The notes under the pieces were generated by a model that was not told where the DNA came from, searched no databases, and saw only the letters and a program-made list of their open reading frames with translations. Made by a program: the position numbers and the translations under genes. From contig NZ_JBKQWU010000006.1 of the NCBI RefSeq assembly GCF_047275745.1, positions 61,411 to 125,410 of the forward strand: DNA of 64,000 nt, given 5' to 3'. Origin of the DNA: Amaricoccus sp047275745. GTDB taxonomy: Bacteria; Pseudomonadota; Alphaproteobacteria; Rhodobacterales; Rhodobacteraceae. This document shows, one piece after another, positions 1 to 8,897 of the stretch (position 1 is the first letter of the stretch; every line of letters begins with the position of its first letter).

Positions 1-316
1 AGATCTCCAGGATCAGGCCGGTGCGGTCGAGCACCTTCGCCTTCCAGGCCTTCTCCAGATTGCGCTGCTGGACCGGCGTGAGAATGCCATCGACGATCAC
101 GAGCCCGGCTTCCCGCTCCGCGACGGTCGCGCCGATCTCCTCGAGCTTGCCGGTCCCGACCAGCGTGCCGGCACGAACCCTCGGAAGCGGCACGAGATCG
201 GCGCCGACCACGTCGAGATCGAGCGCTTCCGTCAGCGCGACCGCCTCGGCGAGCGCGGCGGCGGAGTCCCGGCCATCGGAGCCATGGCGGACCGGATGAA
301 GCACGAGGGCGCGCAT
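1..316 (-). CDS. hflX: GTPase HflX, N-terminal part (runs off the window)
   Basis: Only the first 105 codons are visible; the gene continues past base 1. HflX is a ribosome-associated GTPase that splits stalled or heat-damaged ribosomes. The visible part is the glycine-rich N-terminal domain: an acidic stretch around an AEAVALTEALDL helix, then PRVRAGTLVGTGKLEEIG, then LVIVDGILTPVQQRNLEKAW, then VLDRTGLILEI, which is the conserved order in this family. The G1-G4 GTPase motifs lie outside. ATG at 316 is the only good in-frame start after the hfq stop, 25 bases upstream, so it probably sits in the hfq operon, the usual proteobacterial arrangement. Confidence 0.93.
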   Translation of the reverse strand, partial: MRALVLHPVRHGSDGRDSAAALAEAVALTEALDLDVVGADLVPLPRVRAGTLVGTGKLEEIGATVAEREAGLVIVDGILTPVQQRNLEKAWKAKVLDRTGLILEI

Positions 317-341
317 CCGACGATTCGCGTCGATACCCGCG

Positions 342-578
342 TCAGTGATCGTCTGCCTCGTAAAGCGTGATCGGCTGCGACGGCATCACGGTCGAGATCG
401 CATGTTTGTAGACCAACTGGGACTGGCCGTCCCGGCGAAGCAGAACACAGAAGTTGTCGAACCAGGTGATCACGCCCTGCAGCTTCACGCCGTTCATCAG
501 GAAGATCGTGACCGGGACTTTCGCCTTGCGGATGTTGTTGAGAAAGGCGTCCTGCAGGTTCTGTTTGTCGGCAGCCAT
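342..578 (-). CDS. hfq: RNA chaperone Hfq
   Basis: Sm-like hexameric RNA chaperone that pairs small RNAs with mRNAs. The 78-aa length is typical of alphaproteobacteria, which lack the long C-terminal tail of E. coli. Sm1 is around VTIFLMNGVKLQGVITWFDN (residues 22-42) and Sm2 around LVYKHAISTVMP (residues 55-66); the YKHAIST motif forms part of the proximal uridine pocket. The N-terminal KQNLQDAFLNN helix is standard. It lies between trkH and hflX on the same strand. A purine-rich GAAGGCTGAAAAA precedes the ATG. Its leader holds a short AAN repeat, described separately, that suggests Hfq could bind its own mRNA. Confidence 0.98.
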   Translation of the reverse strand: MAADKQNLQDAFLNNIRKAKVPVTIFLMNGVKLQGVITWFDNFCVLLRRDGQSQLVYKHAISTVMPSQPITLYEADDH

Positions 579-721
579 TTTTTCAGCCTTCAGTTGTATG
601 GAGACGCGCGCTCAGGATGCGTCATTGTTGTTGTTGCGTGGCAGTATGGATGTGGCCAGACACCATTTCCAGACGTCGGACGCAAATTTTTGAAGTGCGG
701 CATTTTGGCCGCGGCCAAGCA
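579..721 (-). promoter_or_regulatory. hfq leader / trkH-hfq spacer with an (AAN)4 tract
   Basis: This 143-bp spacer separates the trkH stop from the hfq start. On the minus strand, 635 to 624 reads AACAACAACAAT, four AAN triplets about 46-57 nt upstream of the hfq ATG; such triplets fit the ARN rule for the Hfq distal face. A 14-bp palindrome, TTGGCCGCGGCCAA (705-718), lies three bases after the trkH stop. As a hairpin it gives only a 5-bp stem, and no T-tract follows, so I do not call it a terminator. No convincing promoter was found. Confidence 0.35.
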
Positions 722-2266
722 CTATCGCCTCCAGAACGCGGGATTGAGCAGGGCGACGATGACGAGGGTTTCCATGCGGCCGACGATCATGCCGACCGAA
801 AGGATGGCGAGCGCCGAATCGGGCAGCACCGCGTAGCGTGCGCCCTCCCCCAGCGTGCCGGCGAGCGAGCCCGTCGTCGTCAGCGATGCGATCGCGAAGG
901 TGAGGCTTTCCTCGAACCCGAGCCCGGTCGCCGTGAGCGCGATCATGATGGCCGCGATGGCGATCAGGAAAAGCATCAGGAAAATGAAGGCGATGCGCGC
1001 GCCGGCCCGGGTAATCAGCCGCTCGCCGTCGCGCTGGCGGGCGATCGCGCTCGGATGCGTCAGAAGGTCGAGTTCGCGCAGGCCATGGCGGTAGAGCACG
1101 TAGAGCCGGAAGAGTTTCACGCCGCCCGCGGTCGTCGCGATGCCGCCCCCCATGACTGCGAGGCCCATCAGGATGGTCCCGGGCTGCGGGAGATTCGACC
1201 AGAGCTGCGAGGCCCGCCAGTCCGCGCTGAGAAATCCGGTGGTGGTCAGAAACGAGAGGCTGGTGAAGAGCCCGCCCCAGATCGCGCGGAGCGATCCTGC
1301 GATGTCATGCTGCCGGTCGATCTCCGCCGCGCCTGCGAAGGCGCGCAGATAGAGCACCAGGGTAACGCCGAGGACGCTGATCAGCATCAGGCGGAACTGC
1401 GGATCGTCGAAGCTCGGCAGGCGTCGGTGGCGGTCGGTGTAGTTGGTGATGCGATGGGAGACCGCCGGAAGCAGCAGGATGAGGATCGCAAGCTCGCCGA
1501 TCCGGCCGGAGGGCGCGTTCTGCGTTCCGTTGATCGGCGACACGCCGCTCGTCGAGAGCGTCGACATCGCATGGCTCACCGCGACGAGCGGCGGATCGCC
1601 CGCCATCAGCAGGACCAGGGCGAGAACGCCCGTGAGGCCGCCGTAGATCGGCCCGATGTCGCCGGCGAAGCGGACCAGGCGGCTCGACGCTTCTTCGAGC
1701 GACGCGGCGCTCCGTCCCTCGCCGGCGGCCTCCGCGAATTCGAATCCGCCGAGGTTCATCGGCGCGAGAATCGCATAGACGACGACGAGCGCCATGAAGC
1801 CGCCGGCCCAGCCCACCATCGCCCGCCAGAGATGCAGGGGTGCCGGCAGAAGCTCGGGCGAGCGGTCGAAGAGCGTCGCCCCCGTCGTGGTGAGGCAGGA
1901 CAGCATCTCGAAATAGGCGGCGCCGATCGTCGTGCCGGGCACGATCGCCGTCAGCGGCGTCGCGAGCACGACGGGCAACAGCGCGTAGATGAGCACGAGC
2001 GTGACGAGATGATAGCGTTCCGCGATCCGGGGCATCCGGTTCATCGTCGCGAGCCCGATGATGACGGCGACGAAGGCGAAGAACACGCCATGGATCAGGA
2101 AGACGCGGGCGACGAGCCAGTTCCGCTCGCTGGCGCCGACGAGCGCGGGGACCTGCATCATCAGCGAGGCGAGCAGCATCATGCGGATGAAACCGGGGAA
2201 CCGCCGCGGAGCGACCGCGTCGAGCCGCTGCCTGGCCTTCATGCTCGTGGATCGGCCGGAACCCAT
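722..2266 (-). CDS. trkH: Trk potassium uptake protein, TrkH family
   Basis: Membrane pore subunit of the Trk potassium transporter, 514 aa. It shows the four-fold P-loop repeat of the superfamily: SCLTTTGATL (about residues 124-133), STLSTSGVSP, SFLTTTGFLS and ASLTTTGSLA, each with a filter glycine. The GGGIATTAGGVKLFR segment is the hallmark following the third repeat. The rest is hydrophobic helices. An in-frame reading extends upstream to 2311 but would overlap trkA; ATG 2266, four bases after the trkA stop, fits a trkA-trkH operon. TrkA is the cytosolic gating partner. No frameshift or missing filter residue was noticed. Confidence 0.93.
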   Translation of the reverse strand: MGSGRSTSMKARQRLDAVAPRRFPGFIRMMLLASLMMQVPALVGASERNWLVARVFLIHGVFFAFVAVIIGLATMNRMPRIAERYHLVTLVLIYALLPVVLATPLTAIVPGTTIGAAYFEMLSCLTTTGATLFDRSPELLPAPLHLWRAMVGWAGGFMALVVVYAILAPMNLGGFEFAEAAGEGRSAASLEEASSRLVRFAGDIGPIYGGLTGVLALVLLMAGDPPLVAVSHAMSTLSTSGVSPINGTQNAPSGRIGELAILILLLPAVSHRITNYTDRHRRLPSFDDPQFRLMLISVLGVTLVLYLRAFAGAAEIDRQHDIAGSLRAIWGGLFTSLSFLTTTGFLSADWRASQLWSNLPQPGTILMGLAVMGGGIATTAGGVKLFRLYVLYRHGLRELDLLTHPSAIARQRDGERLITRAGARIAFIFLMLFLIAIAAIMIALTATGLGFEESLTFAIASLTTTGSLAGTLGEGARYAVLPDSALAILSVGMIVGRMETLVIVALLNPAFWRR

Positions 2267-2270
2267 GATC

Positions 2271-3656
2271 TCAGAAGAAGTCGAAACCGACCTGGAACAG
2301 CCGTTCCACATCGGCGACCGAGTTGCGCATCGCGAAGATCGTAAGCTCGTCGCCTTCGACGATCTGCGTATCCCCCTTCGGCGTGAAGACGTTGTCGCCG
2401 CGCCGGATCACCCCGATACGCGCGTCCTTCGGAAGTTCGGCGTCGCGCACGGTTCGGCCGGCGAGCGCCGAGGTCCGCAGCACCTGCGCCTCGATCACCT
2501 CTGCCTCGCCGTCGCCGATCGAATAGACCTGACGGATGCGTCCATGCCGGACGTAGCGCAGGATCGAGGAGACGGTGGTCGAGCGCGGATTGACATAGGC
2601 GTCGATGCCGATCGGCTCGATGAGATCGACCAGCGTCGGATCGTTGAGAAGTGCGACCACGAGTTTCGCACCCGCCGCTTTCGCGCGCACACAGGCGAGG
2701 AGATTGGTCTTGTCGTCCTCGGTCAGCGCGACCATCGCATCGGTCTCGGCGACATTGGCCTCGCGCAGCAGCGCCATGTCCATGCCGTCGCCGCCGAGCA
2801 CCACCGCCTTGCGCAGTGTCTCGGCAGCGTGTTCGGCCCGCTTGCGGTTGCGCTCGATGAGCTTGATCTGGGCGCGGGGCTGGTCGCGCTCCATCGATTG
2901 CGCGACGCGGAGCCCGATGTTGCCGGCGCCGACGATGAGCGCGCGTTCGACCCGGAGCCCGCTCTTGCCGAAGGCTTCCATGAAGCGCGCCATGTCCTCG
3001 GTCACGATCAGCGCGTAGATCTGGTCGCCCGGCTGCAGCTGGTCGTCCGCGTCCACGACCGCGAGCTTGCCGCCCTTGCGACGCACGCCGACGATCACCG
3101 CCCTGAGGGTGGAGAAGAGCTCGCTCAGCTGGCGCAGCGGCGTGTAGAGCGCGGCGCAGTCGTTTTCCAGTGTCATGCCAACGAGATGGGCGCGGTCCTG
3201 AATGAAGCCCTCGATGTCGAAGGCGGCCGGCGCGCTCAGCCGTTGCAGCACGGCGTCCGCGACCGAGATCTCCGGCGAGATCACCACGTCGATCGGCAGA
3301 TGACCCGTCCGGTAGAGATCGGTGTAGATCGCGTCGAGATAGGCCTGCGAGCGCAGGCGCGCGATCTTGCGCGGGACGGCGAAGATCGAATGCGCGACCT
3401 GGCAGACGACCATGTTCACCTCGTCGGACTGGGTCGCGGCGATGACCATGTCCGCGTCGCGCGCGCCGGCCTGTTCGAGCACGTCCGGATGCGAGGCGAA
3501 CCCCGTGATCCCGCCGACATCGTGGCCATCCATCAGCCGCCGCACCAGCCCGGGGTCATTGTCGATCACGGTGATCGCATTCGGGCCGGCCTCGCGCGCC
3601 AGATGGCGCGCGATCTGGCCGCCCACCTGTCCCGCGCCGCAGATGATGATCTTCAT
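2271..3656 (-). CDS. trkA: Trk system potassium transport regulatory subunit TrkA
   Basis: Cytosolic NAD(H)-binding gating ring of Trk potassium uptake, 461 aa, close to the usual length. Two tandem RCK modules are visible: the first Rossmann glycine motif GAGQVG is at residues 7-12, the second GAGNIG at 243-248. Each is followed by a TrkA_C domain; in the second half this contains LPKDARIGVIRRGD and GDELTIFA. A purine-rich AGGAAAG lies 8 nt before the ATG. It is followed after 4 nt by trkH and preceded by ntrX on the same strand. Confidence 0.96.
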   Translation of the reverse strand: MKIIICGAGQVGGQIARHLAREAGPNAITVIDNDPGLVRRLMDGHDVGGITGFASHPDVLEQAGARDADMVIAATQSDEVNMVVCQVAHSIFAVPRKIARLRSQAYLDAIYTDLYRTGHLPIDVVISPEISVADAVLQRLSAPAAFDIEGFIQDRAHLVGMTLENDCAALYTPLRQLSELFSTLRAVIVGVRRKGGKLAVVDADDQLQPGDQIYALIVTEDMARFMEAFGKSGLRVERALIVGAGNIGLRVAQSMERDQPRAQIKLIERNRKRAEHAAETLRKAVVLGGDGMDMALLREANVAETDAMVALTEDDKTNLLACVRAKAAGAKLVVALLNDPTLVDLIEPIGIDAYVNPRSTTVSSILRYVRHGRIRQVYSIGDGEAEVIEAQVLRTSALAGRTVRDAELPKDARIGVIRRGDNVFTPKGDTQIVEGDELTIFAMRNSVADVERLFQVGFDFF

Positions 3657-3698
3657 GCCCGGTCTTTCCTGGCGAGTCCGATCCGCCCCTCTCGGGCG

Positions 3699-5096
3699 TC
3701 AGACCGCTTCCTCGGCTTCCTCGTTCCGGCCGCCACGGCCGGCGGAGATGACGTTCAGCGACTTCAGCTTGCGGTGCAAGGCCGAACGTTCCATCCCGAC
3801 GAAGCTCGCCGTCCGGGAGATGTTGCCGCCGAAGCGGTTGATCTGCGCGATCAGGTATTCCCGCTCGAACATTTCGCGCGCCTCGCGCAGCGCGAGCCCG
3901 GCGAAGGAGGCGCCGAGCATTCCGCCCGCGCTGGCCCCATTCGCCTGCGAGTCGGCGGTCAGTTCCTCCGGTTCGATCTCTCCGGCCTCGGAGCCGAGGA
4001 TCAGCGCGCGTTCCAGCGTGTTGCGAAGCTGGCGGACGTTGCCGGGCCAGCGCATGGTCTGGAGCTGCGCCTCGGCCTCGGGCGAGAGCGCGCGGTGCGG
4101 CAGTCCCTGATTGGCGTTGAGCTCGGTCAGGAAATGCGCCGCGAGTTCGGGAATATCCTCGCGCCGCGCCTCGAGCGGGGGCACGGTGATCGGCACGACG
4201 TTGAGCCGGTGGAAAAGCTCGGTCCGGAACCGCCCGGCTGCCGCCTCGCGGGCGAGATCGCGGGTGGTCGCGGAGAGGACACGCACATCGACCCGCACGG
4301 TGTCCGAGCCGCCGGCGCGCTGGAAGCTCTGGTCGACCAGGACGCGCAGGATCTTCGACTGGGTACCGGGGGGCATGTCGGACACTTCGTCGAAGAACAG
4401 GATGCCGGTATGGGCTCGTTCGAAGAGGCCCGGCTCCACGCCGCGCTCGGAACTCTCCCGGCCGAAGAGCACCTCCTCCATCTGGTCGGCGCCGATCGAG
4501 GCCGAATTGACGGTGATGAAGGGGCCGTTCGCGCGCTCCGAATTGTGGTGGAGATAGCGCGCGGCGACCTCCTTGCCCGAGCCGGCGGGGCCGGTCAGCA
4601 TCACGCGGCTGTTGGTGCGCGAGACCTTGTCGAGCTGCGAGCGGAGCTGGCGGAAGGCGCCGCCGGAGCCGACCATCACCGGGTTCGCCACCTCCTTGCC
4701 GCGGAGCGCCGCGTTCTCCCGCCTGAGCCGCGAGGTTTCGAGCGCGCGGCTGATCACGACCATCAGCTGATCGATGTTGAACGGCTTCTCGATGAAGTCA
4801 TAGGCGCCCTGCTTGATCGCCGCGACCGCGATCTCGATATTGCCGTGGCCCGAGATGATCACGATCGGGATCGCCGGATTGTCCCGCTTCACGCGTTTCA
4901 GGATATCGATCCCGTCGAGCCGGCTGTCCTTGAGCCAGATGTCTAGGATCACCAGATCGGGCGGCGCCGCGTTGATCTCGGCGAGCGCCGCGTCGCTCTC
5001 CGCCGCGGTGCGGACCCCGTGGCCCTCGTCGGTCAGGATATCCGCGATCAGCGCGCGGATGTCGGGTTCGTCATCGACAACCAGGATATCGGTCAT
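3699..5096 (-). CDS. ntrX: Nitrogen assimilation response regulator NtrX
   Basis: Response regulator of the NtrY-NtrX pair, 465 aa. It has a receiver domain with phospho-acceptor D52 (VILDIWLKD), an AAA+ domain with Walker A GPAGSGKE (169-176) and Walker B ILFFDEVSDMP, and a Fis-type helix-turn-helix near 415-455 (GNISRTASFVGMERSALHRK). The loop where sigma-54 activators carry GAFTGA reads RESSERGVEPGLFERAHTG, so that motif is absent. That is normal for NtrX and implies no sigma-54 contact. The start overlaps the ntrY stop (ATGA, 5093-5096). The family is linked to nitrogen, redox and cell-envelope control in alphaproteobacteria. Confidence 0.95.
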   Translation of the reverse strand: MTDILVVDDEPDIRALIADILTDEGHGVRTAAESDAALAEINAAPPDLVILDIWLKDSRLDGIDILKRVKRDNPAIPIVIISGHGNIEIAVAAIKQGAYDFIEKPFNIDQLMVVISRALETSRLRRENAALRGKEVANPVMVGSGGAFRQLRSQLDKVSRTNSRVMLTGPAGSGKEVAARYLHHNSERANGPFITVNSASIGADQMEEVLFGRESSERGVEPGLFERAHTGILFFDEVSDMPPGTQSKILRVLVDQSFQRAGGSDTVRVDVRVLSATTRDLAREAAAGRFRTELFHRLNVVPITVPPLEARREDIPELAAHFLTELNANQGLPHRALSPEAEAQLQTMRWPGNVRQLRNTLERALILGSEAGEIEPEELTADSQANGASAGGMLGASFAGLALREAREMFEREYLIAQINRFGGNISRTASFVGMERSALHRKLKSLNVISAGRGGRNEEAEEAV

Positions 5097-7381
5097 TGGG
5101 CGCTCTCTCTCAACCTTGTTCTTGTCTGTTCTTCCTGACCGGCCGGGCGCTCGGGAGATTTGTCCGGAAGCCCCGTCGGCAGGGTGATCCGCGCGCGCGC
5201 GCCGACATGCCCGTCATCGCCGAACGGCCGCGCCGGAAGAAGTTCCAGTGTCCCGTCATGCTCCTCGACGATCTTCTTCACGATGGGAAGACCGAGGCCG
5301 GTTCCCTTCGCGCGGTGCGTCACATAGGGCTCGAACAGCCGTCCCGGATCCTCCGGCAGGCCGCGGCCGTTGTCCTCGATCTCGATGACGATCTCGTCCT
5401 CATTGCCCGTCATCGAGACGCGGATCTCACCGGGTGCGAAATCCCGGTCGCCGCCCCGCTCATCGATCGCCTCGGAGGCGTTCTTCATCAGGTTGGTCAA
5501 CGCCTGATTCATCATCGTGCCGTCGAGATGCGCGAGGACAGCCTGCTCCGGCCGGCTCAGGGCGTAGCGGATATCCGGCCGCGCCGATTCCTGCAACAGC
5601 ACCGCGTCGCCGATCAGCTTGCCGAGGTCGAGCGGCTTCCTCTCGGGCGCGGGCATCCGCGCGAAGCGGGAGAATTCGTCGACGATGCGGCGGAGGTCGT
5701 TGGTCTGGCGGATGATGACATCGGCGTATTGTTCGAGGCTCTCCTTCTGGTCGCCGACCATGGGGCCGAACTTGCGCCGCATCCGTTCGGCCGAGAGCTG
5801 GATCGGCGTCAGCGGGTTCTTCACCTCATGCGCGATACGTCGGGCCACGTCGCCCCAGGCCGCGAGCCGCTGGGCCACGACGAGATCCGTCACATCGTCG
5901 AAGGAGACCACATAGCCTTCGAGCACCCCGTCCGAACCGGCCCGCGTCGCGATCCGCACGAGCAGGTCGCGCTGCCGCCCGTCGCGCATCACGCGCACCT
6001 CGGCCTGCGCCACCGCCTGGGGCTTGCGGGTGTCGAGCTTGTCGATCAGCGCCGCGAGTTCCGGGACGGCCTCGCGCAGCGACTGCGCCGTCGCCTCCGC
6101 CGGGTCGAGCCCGAGGAGCGCGGAGGCGGCGGTGTTCATCATCTCGATCCGGCCGAGCCCGTCGAGGCCGATCACGCCCGCGGTCACGCCCGAGAGGACC
6201 GAGTCGAAGAGACGCCGGCGCCGCTCGGTCTCGGCGTTGATCGCGATCAGCGCGTCGCGCTGGCCCTTCACCTGACGGGTCATCTTGTTGAAACCCCGGC
6301 TCAGGATCGCGATCTCGTCCTCGCCCGGCTCCTCGCGGACGCGGACGTCGAGATCGCCCTGCCCCACGCGTTCGGCGGCGCGGGCAAGCCGTCCGACCGG
6401 TCGCGCCAGCCGTTCCGCGAACCAGAGCCCCATCCACATCGCGGCGAGGATCACGGCGAGCGCGAAGCCGAGGTAGATCAGCGCGAATTCGAACACCATC
6501 CGGCCCCGGTCCGATTCAAGCTGCTCGTAGAGGCGCACCGTCTCCTTGGTCTCATCGAGCAGGCTCAGGATCTGCCCGTCCACCTCCCGGCTCACGTAGA
6601 GGTAATAGTCCACGAAACCGTCGAGCCGCGTCAGCGCGCGAAACTCGTTATGCTCCCAGTCCTGGATCACCACGATCTCGCCCGAGCGCGCCAGATCGAT
6701 CTCCTCCGGACTGGGCGGGCCGTAGTCGAAGAGATAGCTGCGCTCGCCCCGGGAGCGGATCTGGGCTTCGCCGTCGATCACATAGGCGGTGGGAAGCGCG
6801 CGCTGCATCTGCAGCTGGCCGCGGGTCAGCGTCTCGCGCAGCTGGCCGCCAGACATCAGCGGATAGCGCCGCTTCTGGTCCTCGATGAAATTCGCGAGCG
6901 CGCGGGCGTCGTTCTGGAGCGTCACCCGATGCTCGTTCTCATAGGCCTGGGCGGCGGCGAGCGAATTCGAGACCACGTTACGCACCCGGTCGGAGAACCA
7001 GCCTTCGAGACCCACATTGAGCGTGATCGTCGCGAAGACGGCGACGAGGATCGTGGGGATGAGCGCGATCAGCGTGAAGAACCGGACCAGCCGCATGTGC
7101 AGCGTGGCGCCTGAGCCCTCGCGGCGCTCCGAGATCATCTCGGCGATGCGGCGGACGACGAAGCCGGCGACGACGAGCGCGTAGACGAAATCGGCCAGCA
7201 GCACGACCCGGAGCGACCGGCCGCCGCCGAGCCATTCCATCTCACCAAGCACGGCGAAGGTCGCGATCGCGAGGATCGGCGCGAGCGCGACCATGATCCA
7301 GAAGCCGGCGGCCTGAACGCCTCGGTTACTCCGCCACCGGCCCAGACGTAGCCAGGTGAGGGTCAGCGATGACGTGCGCAT
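5093..7381 (-). CDS. ntrY: Membrane sensor histidine kinase NtrY
   Basis: Sensor kinase partner of NtrX, 762 aa. The N-terminus carries several membrane helices and a periplasmic loop, then a HAMP segment (RPVGRLARAAERVGQGDLDV), a PAS domain, and a HisKA domain with phospho-histidine H518 in RRIAHEVKNPLTPIQL. The HATPase domain shows EDNGRGLPEDPGRLFEPY and GTGLGLPIVKK. It lies between ntrC and ntrX on the same strand, 57 bp after ntrC, and its stop overlaps the ntrX start. No missing catalytic motif was noted. Confidence 0.95.
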   Translation of the reverse strand: MRTSSLTLTWLRLGRWRSNRGVQAAGFWIMVALAPILAIATFAVLGEMEWLGGGRSLRVVLLADFVYALVVAGFVVRRIAEMISERREGSGATLHMRLVRFFTLIALIPTILVAVFATITLNVGLEGWFSDRVRNVVSNSLAAAQAYENEHRVTLQNDARALANFIEDQKRRYPLMSGGQLRETLTRGQLQMQRALPTAYVIDGEAQIRSRGERSYLFDYGPPSPEEIDLARSGEIVVIQDWEHNEFRALTRLDGFVDYYLYVSREVDGQILSLLDETKETVRLYEQLESDRGRMVFEFALIYLGFALAVILAAMWMGLWFAERLARPVGRLARAAERVGQGDLDVRVREEPGEDEIAILSRGFNKMTRQVKGQRDALIAINAETERRRRLFDSVLSGVTAGVIGLDGLGRIEMMNTAASALLGLDPAEATAQSLREAVPELAALIDKLDTRKPQAVAQAEVRVMRDGRQRDLLVRIATRAGSDGVLEGYVVSFDDVTDLVVAQRLAAWGDVARRIAHEVKNPLTPIQLSAERMRRKFGPMVGDQKESLEQYADVIIRQTNDLRRIVDEFSRFARMPAPERKPLDLGKLIGDAVLLQESARPDIRYALSRPEQAVLAHLDGTMMNQALTNLMKNASEAIDERGGDRDFAPGEIRVSMTGNEDEIVIEIEDNGRGLPEDPGRLFEPYVTHRAKGTGLGLPIVKKIVEEHDGTLELLPARPFGDDGHVGARARITLPTGLPDKSPERPAGQEEQTRTRLRESAQ

Positions 7382-7438
7382 TTCAGTCTTGGGCGCATTG
7401 TTGTGTTGGGCTTGAAATCCTGCTCGACTGTTGCAGTC

Positions 7439-8893
7439 TTACATCATCCGTTTGCCACGTGTCACCCGAATGTCGAGATCCTTGATCTTTTTTCGCAGCG
7501 TATTGCGGTTGATGCCGAGGAGTTCGGCCGTGCGTACCTGATTTCCCCGCGTCGCCGAGAGGCTGAGCGCGATCAGCGGCAGTTCCATCTCCTTCAGGAT
7601 GCGGTCGTAGAGCCCATCCGGCGGCAGGCCGTCGCCGTGCAGGTCGAAGTAGCGCCGCAGATGCCCCTCGATCGCATGGGCGAGGCGCTGCGGCTGCGGC
7701 CCCGACGGGCTGGAGGCGGAACTCGGGCGGGCCGAGATCTCCTGGCTCACCACCGTGCCGGAGATCAGCTCGTCCGGGCAGAGCACGCAGAGGCGGCGCA
7801 TCAGGTTCTCGAGCTCGCGCACGTTGCCCGACCATTCCTGCTTCTTCAGGATGTCGAGCGCCTCCTTCGAGATCGTCTTGCGCGGCAGGCCCTCGGCCTC
7901 GGCCCGGCGCAGGAAGGCGCGGGCGAGATCGGGCACGTCCTCCAGCCGCTCTCGCAGCGGCGGCAGGCGGATCGGCACGACATTGAGGCGGTAGAAGAGA
8001 TCCTCGCGGAAGCGTCCCTCGTTGATCAGCCCGCGCAGGTCCTGATGCGTGGCGGCGACGACGCGCACGTCGGCCGTCTGGACATCGCGCCCGCCGACGC
8101 GGGTGAACTCGCCCTCCTGCAGCACCCTCAGCAGCCGGGTCTGCGCGTCGAGCGGCATGTCGCCCACCTCGTCGAGAAAGAGCGTGCCGCCCCGCGCGAG
8201 TTCGAACTTGCCCGGCACCGCGCGTTCGGCGCCGTTGAAGGCGCCCTTCTCATGGCCGAAGAGCTCGCTCTCGATCATCTCGCGCGGGATCGCCGCGAGG
8301 TTGACCGCCATGAAGGGTCCGTTCTTGCGCAGCCCGAAATTGTGCAGCGCGCGGGCGACGAGTTCCTTGCCGGTGCCGCTCTCGCCGTTGATCATCACGC
8401 CGAGGTCGGTGTTCATGAGCCGCGCGAGGATGCGATAGACTTCCTGCATCGCGGGGGAGCGTCCGATCAGCGGAAGGTTGTCCTCGCGCTGCGGCTCGGA
8501 CTCCTCGGCCGCGGGTACGCCGCGCCGGTTCTTCTGGGTCAGCGCCTTGGAAACCTGACCGAGCACCTCCTTGAGATCGAAGGGTTTCGGCAGATATTCG
8601 TAGGCGCCGACCTCGGTCGCGCGGATCGCGGTCATCACCGTATTCTGCGCGCTCATGACGATGACCGGCAGATCCGGGCGCCGCTTCTTGATGGCGGGCA
8701 GCAGGTCGAGCCCGTCGCCGTCCGGCAGCATGACATCGGTCACGACGACATCGCCCTCGCCCTCCTCGACCCAGCGCCAGAGCGTCGAGGCCGTGCCGGT
8801 CGCGCGCACTCGGCACCCGGCGCGGGTCAGCGCCTGGGCCAGTACGGTGCGGATCGTGCGGTCGTCATCGGCGACCAGGATGGTTCCTTCCAT
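7439..8893 (-). CDS. ntrC: Nitrogen regulation response regulator NtrC with a GAFNGA loop
   Basis: Transcriptional activator of nitrogen-scavenging genes, 484 aa. Receiver domain with D53 (VVVTDVMLPDGDG); AAA+ domain with Walker A GESGTGKE (170-177), Walker B GGTLFLDEVGDMP, and a C-terminal Fis HTH (GNQVRTAELLGINRNTLRKK). The sigma-54 contact loop at 217-222 reads GAFNGA, not GAFTGA; the codon is AAC (minus strand, near 8236). The threonine is normally needed for sigma-54 activation, and Rhodobacter capsulatus NtrC, which lacks the motif, works with sigma-70. I chose ATG 8893 (MEGTILVADD) because upstream in-frame sequence overlaps ntrB. Confidence 0.94.
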   Translation of the reverse strand: MEGTILVADDDRTIRTVLAQALTRAGCRVRATGTASTLWRWVEEGEGDVVVTDVMLPDGDGLDLLPAIKKRRPDLPVIVMSAQNTVMTAIRATEVGAYEYLPKPFDLKEVLGQVSKALTQKNRRGVPAAEESEPQREDNLPLIGRSPAMQEVYRILARLMNTDLGVMINGESGTGKELVARALHNFGLRKNGPFMAVNLAAIPREMIESELFGHEKGAFNGAERAVPGKFELARGGTLFLDEVGDMPLDAQTRLLRVLQEGEFTRVGGRDVQTADVRVVAATHQDLRGLINEGRFREDLFYRLNVVPIRLPPLRERLEDVPDLARAFLRRAEAEGLPRKTISKEALDILKKQEWSGNVRELENLMRRLCVLCPDELISGTVVSQEISARPSSASSPSGPQPQRLAHAIEGHLRRYFDLHGDGLPPDGLYDRILKEMELPLIALSLSATRGNQVRTAELLGINRNTLRKKIKDLDIRVTRGKRMM

Positions 8894-8897
8894 GCGC

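Noticed and set aside
705..718. Palindrome TTGGCCGCGGCCAA after trkH as a terminator
   Set aside because: The hairpin would have only 5 bp and no T-tract follows on the minus strand.
617..4946. Very long plus-strand open frames (575 and 962 codons) opposite trkH, trkA and ntrX
   Set aside because: Their products are Arg/His/Asp-rich without any family sequence; they are mirror frames of GC-rich minus-strand genes whose domains are complete.
3699..5096. Loss of GAFTGA in NtrX as a novelty
   Set aside because: NtrX proteins generally lack the motif, so this is ordinary for the family.
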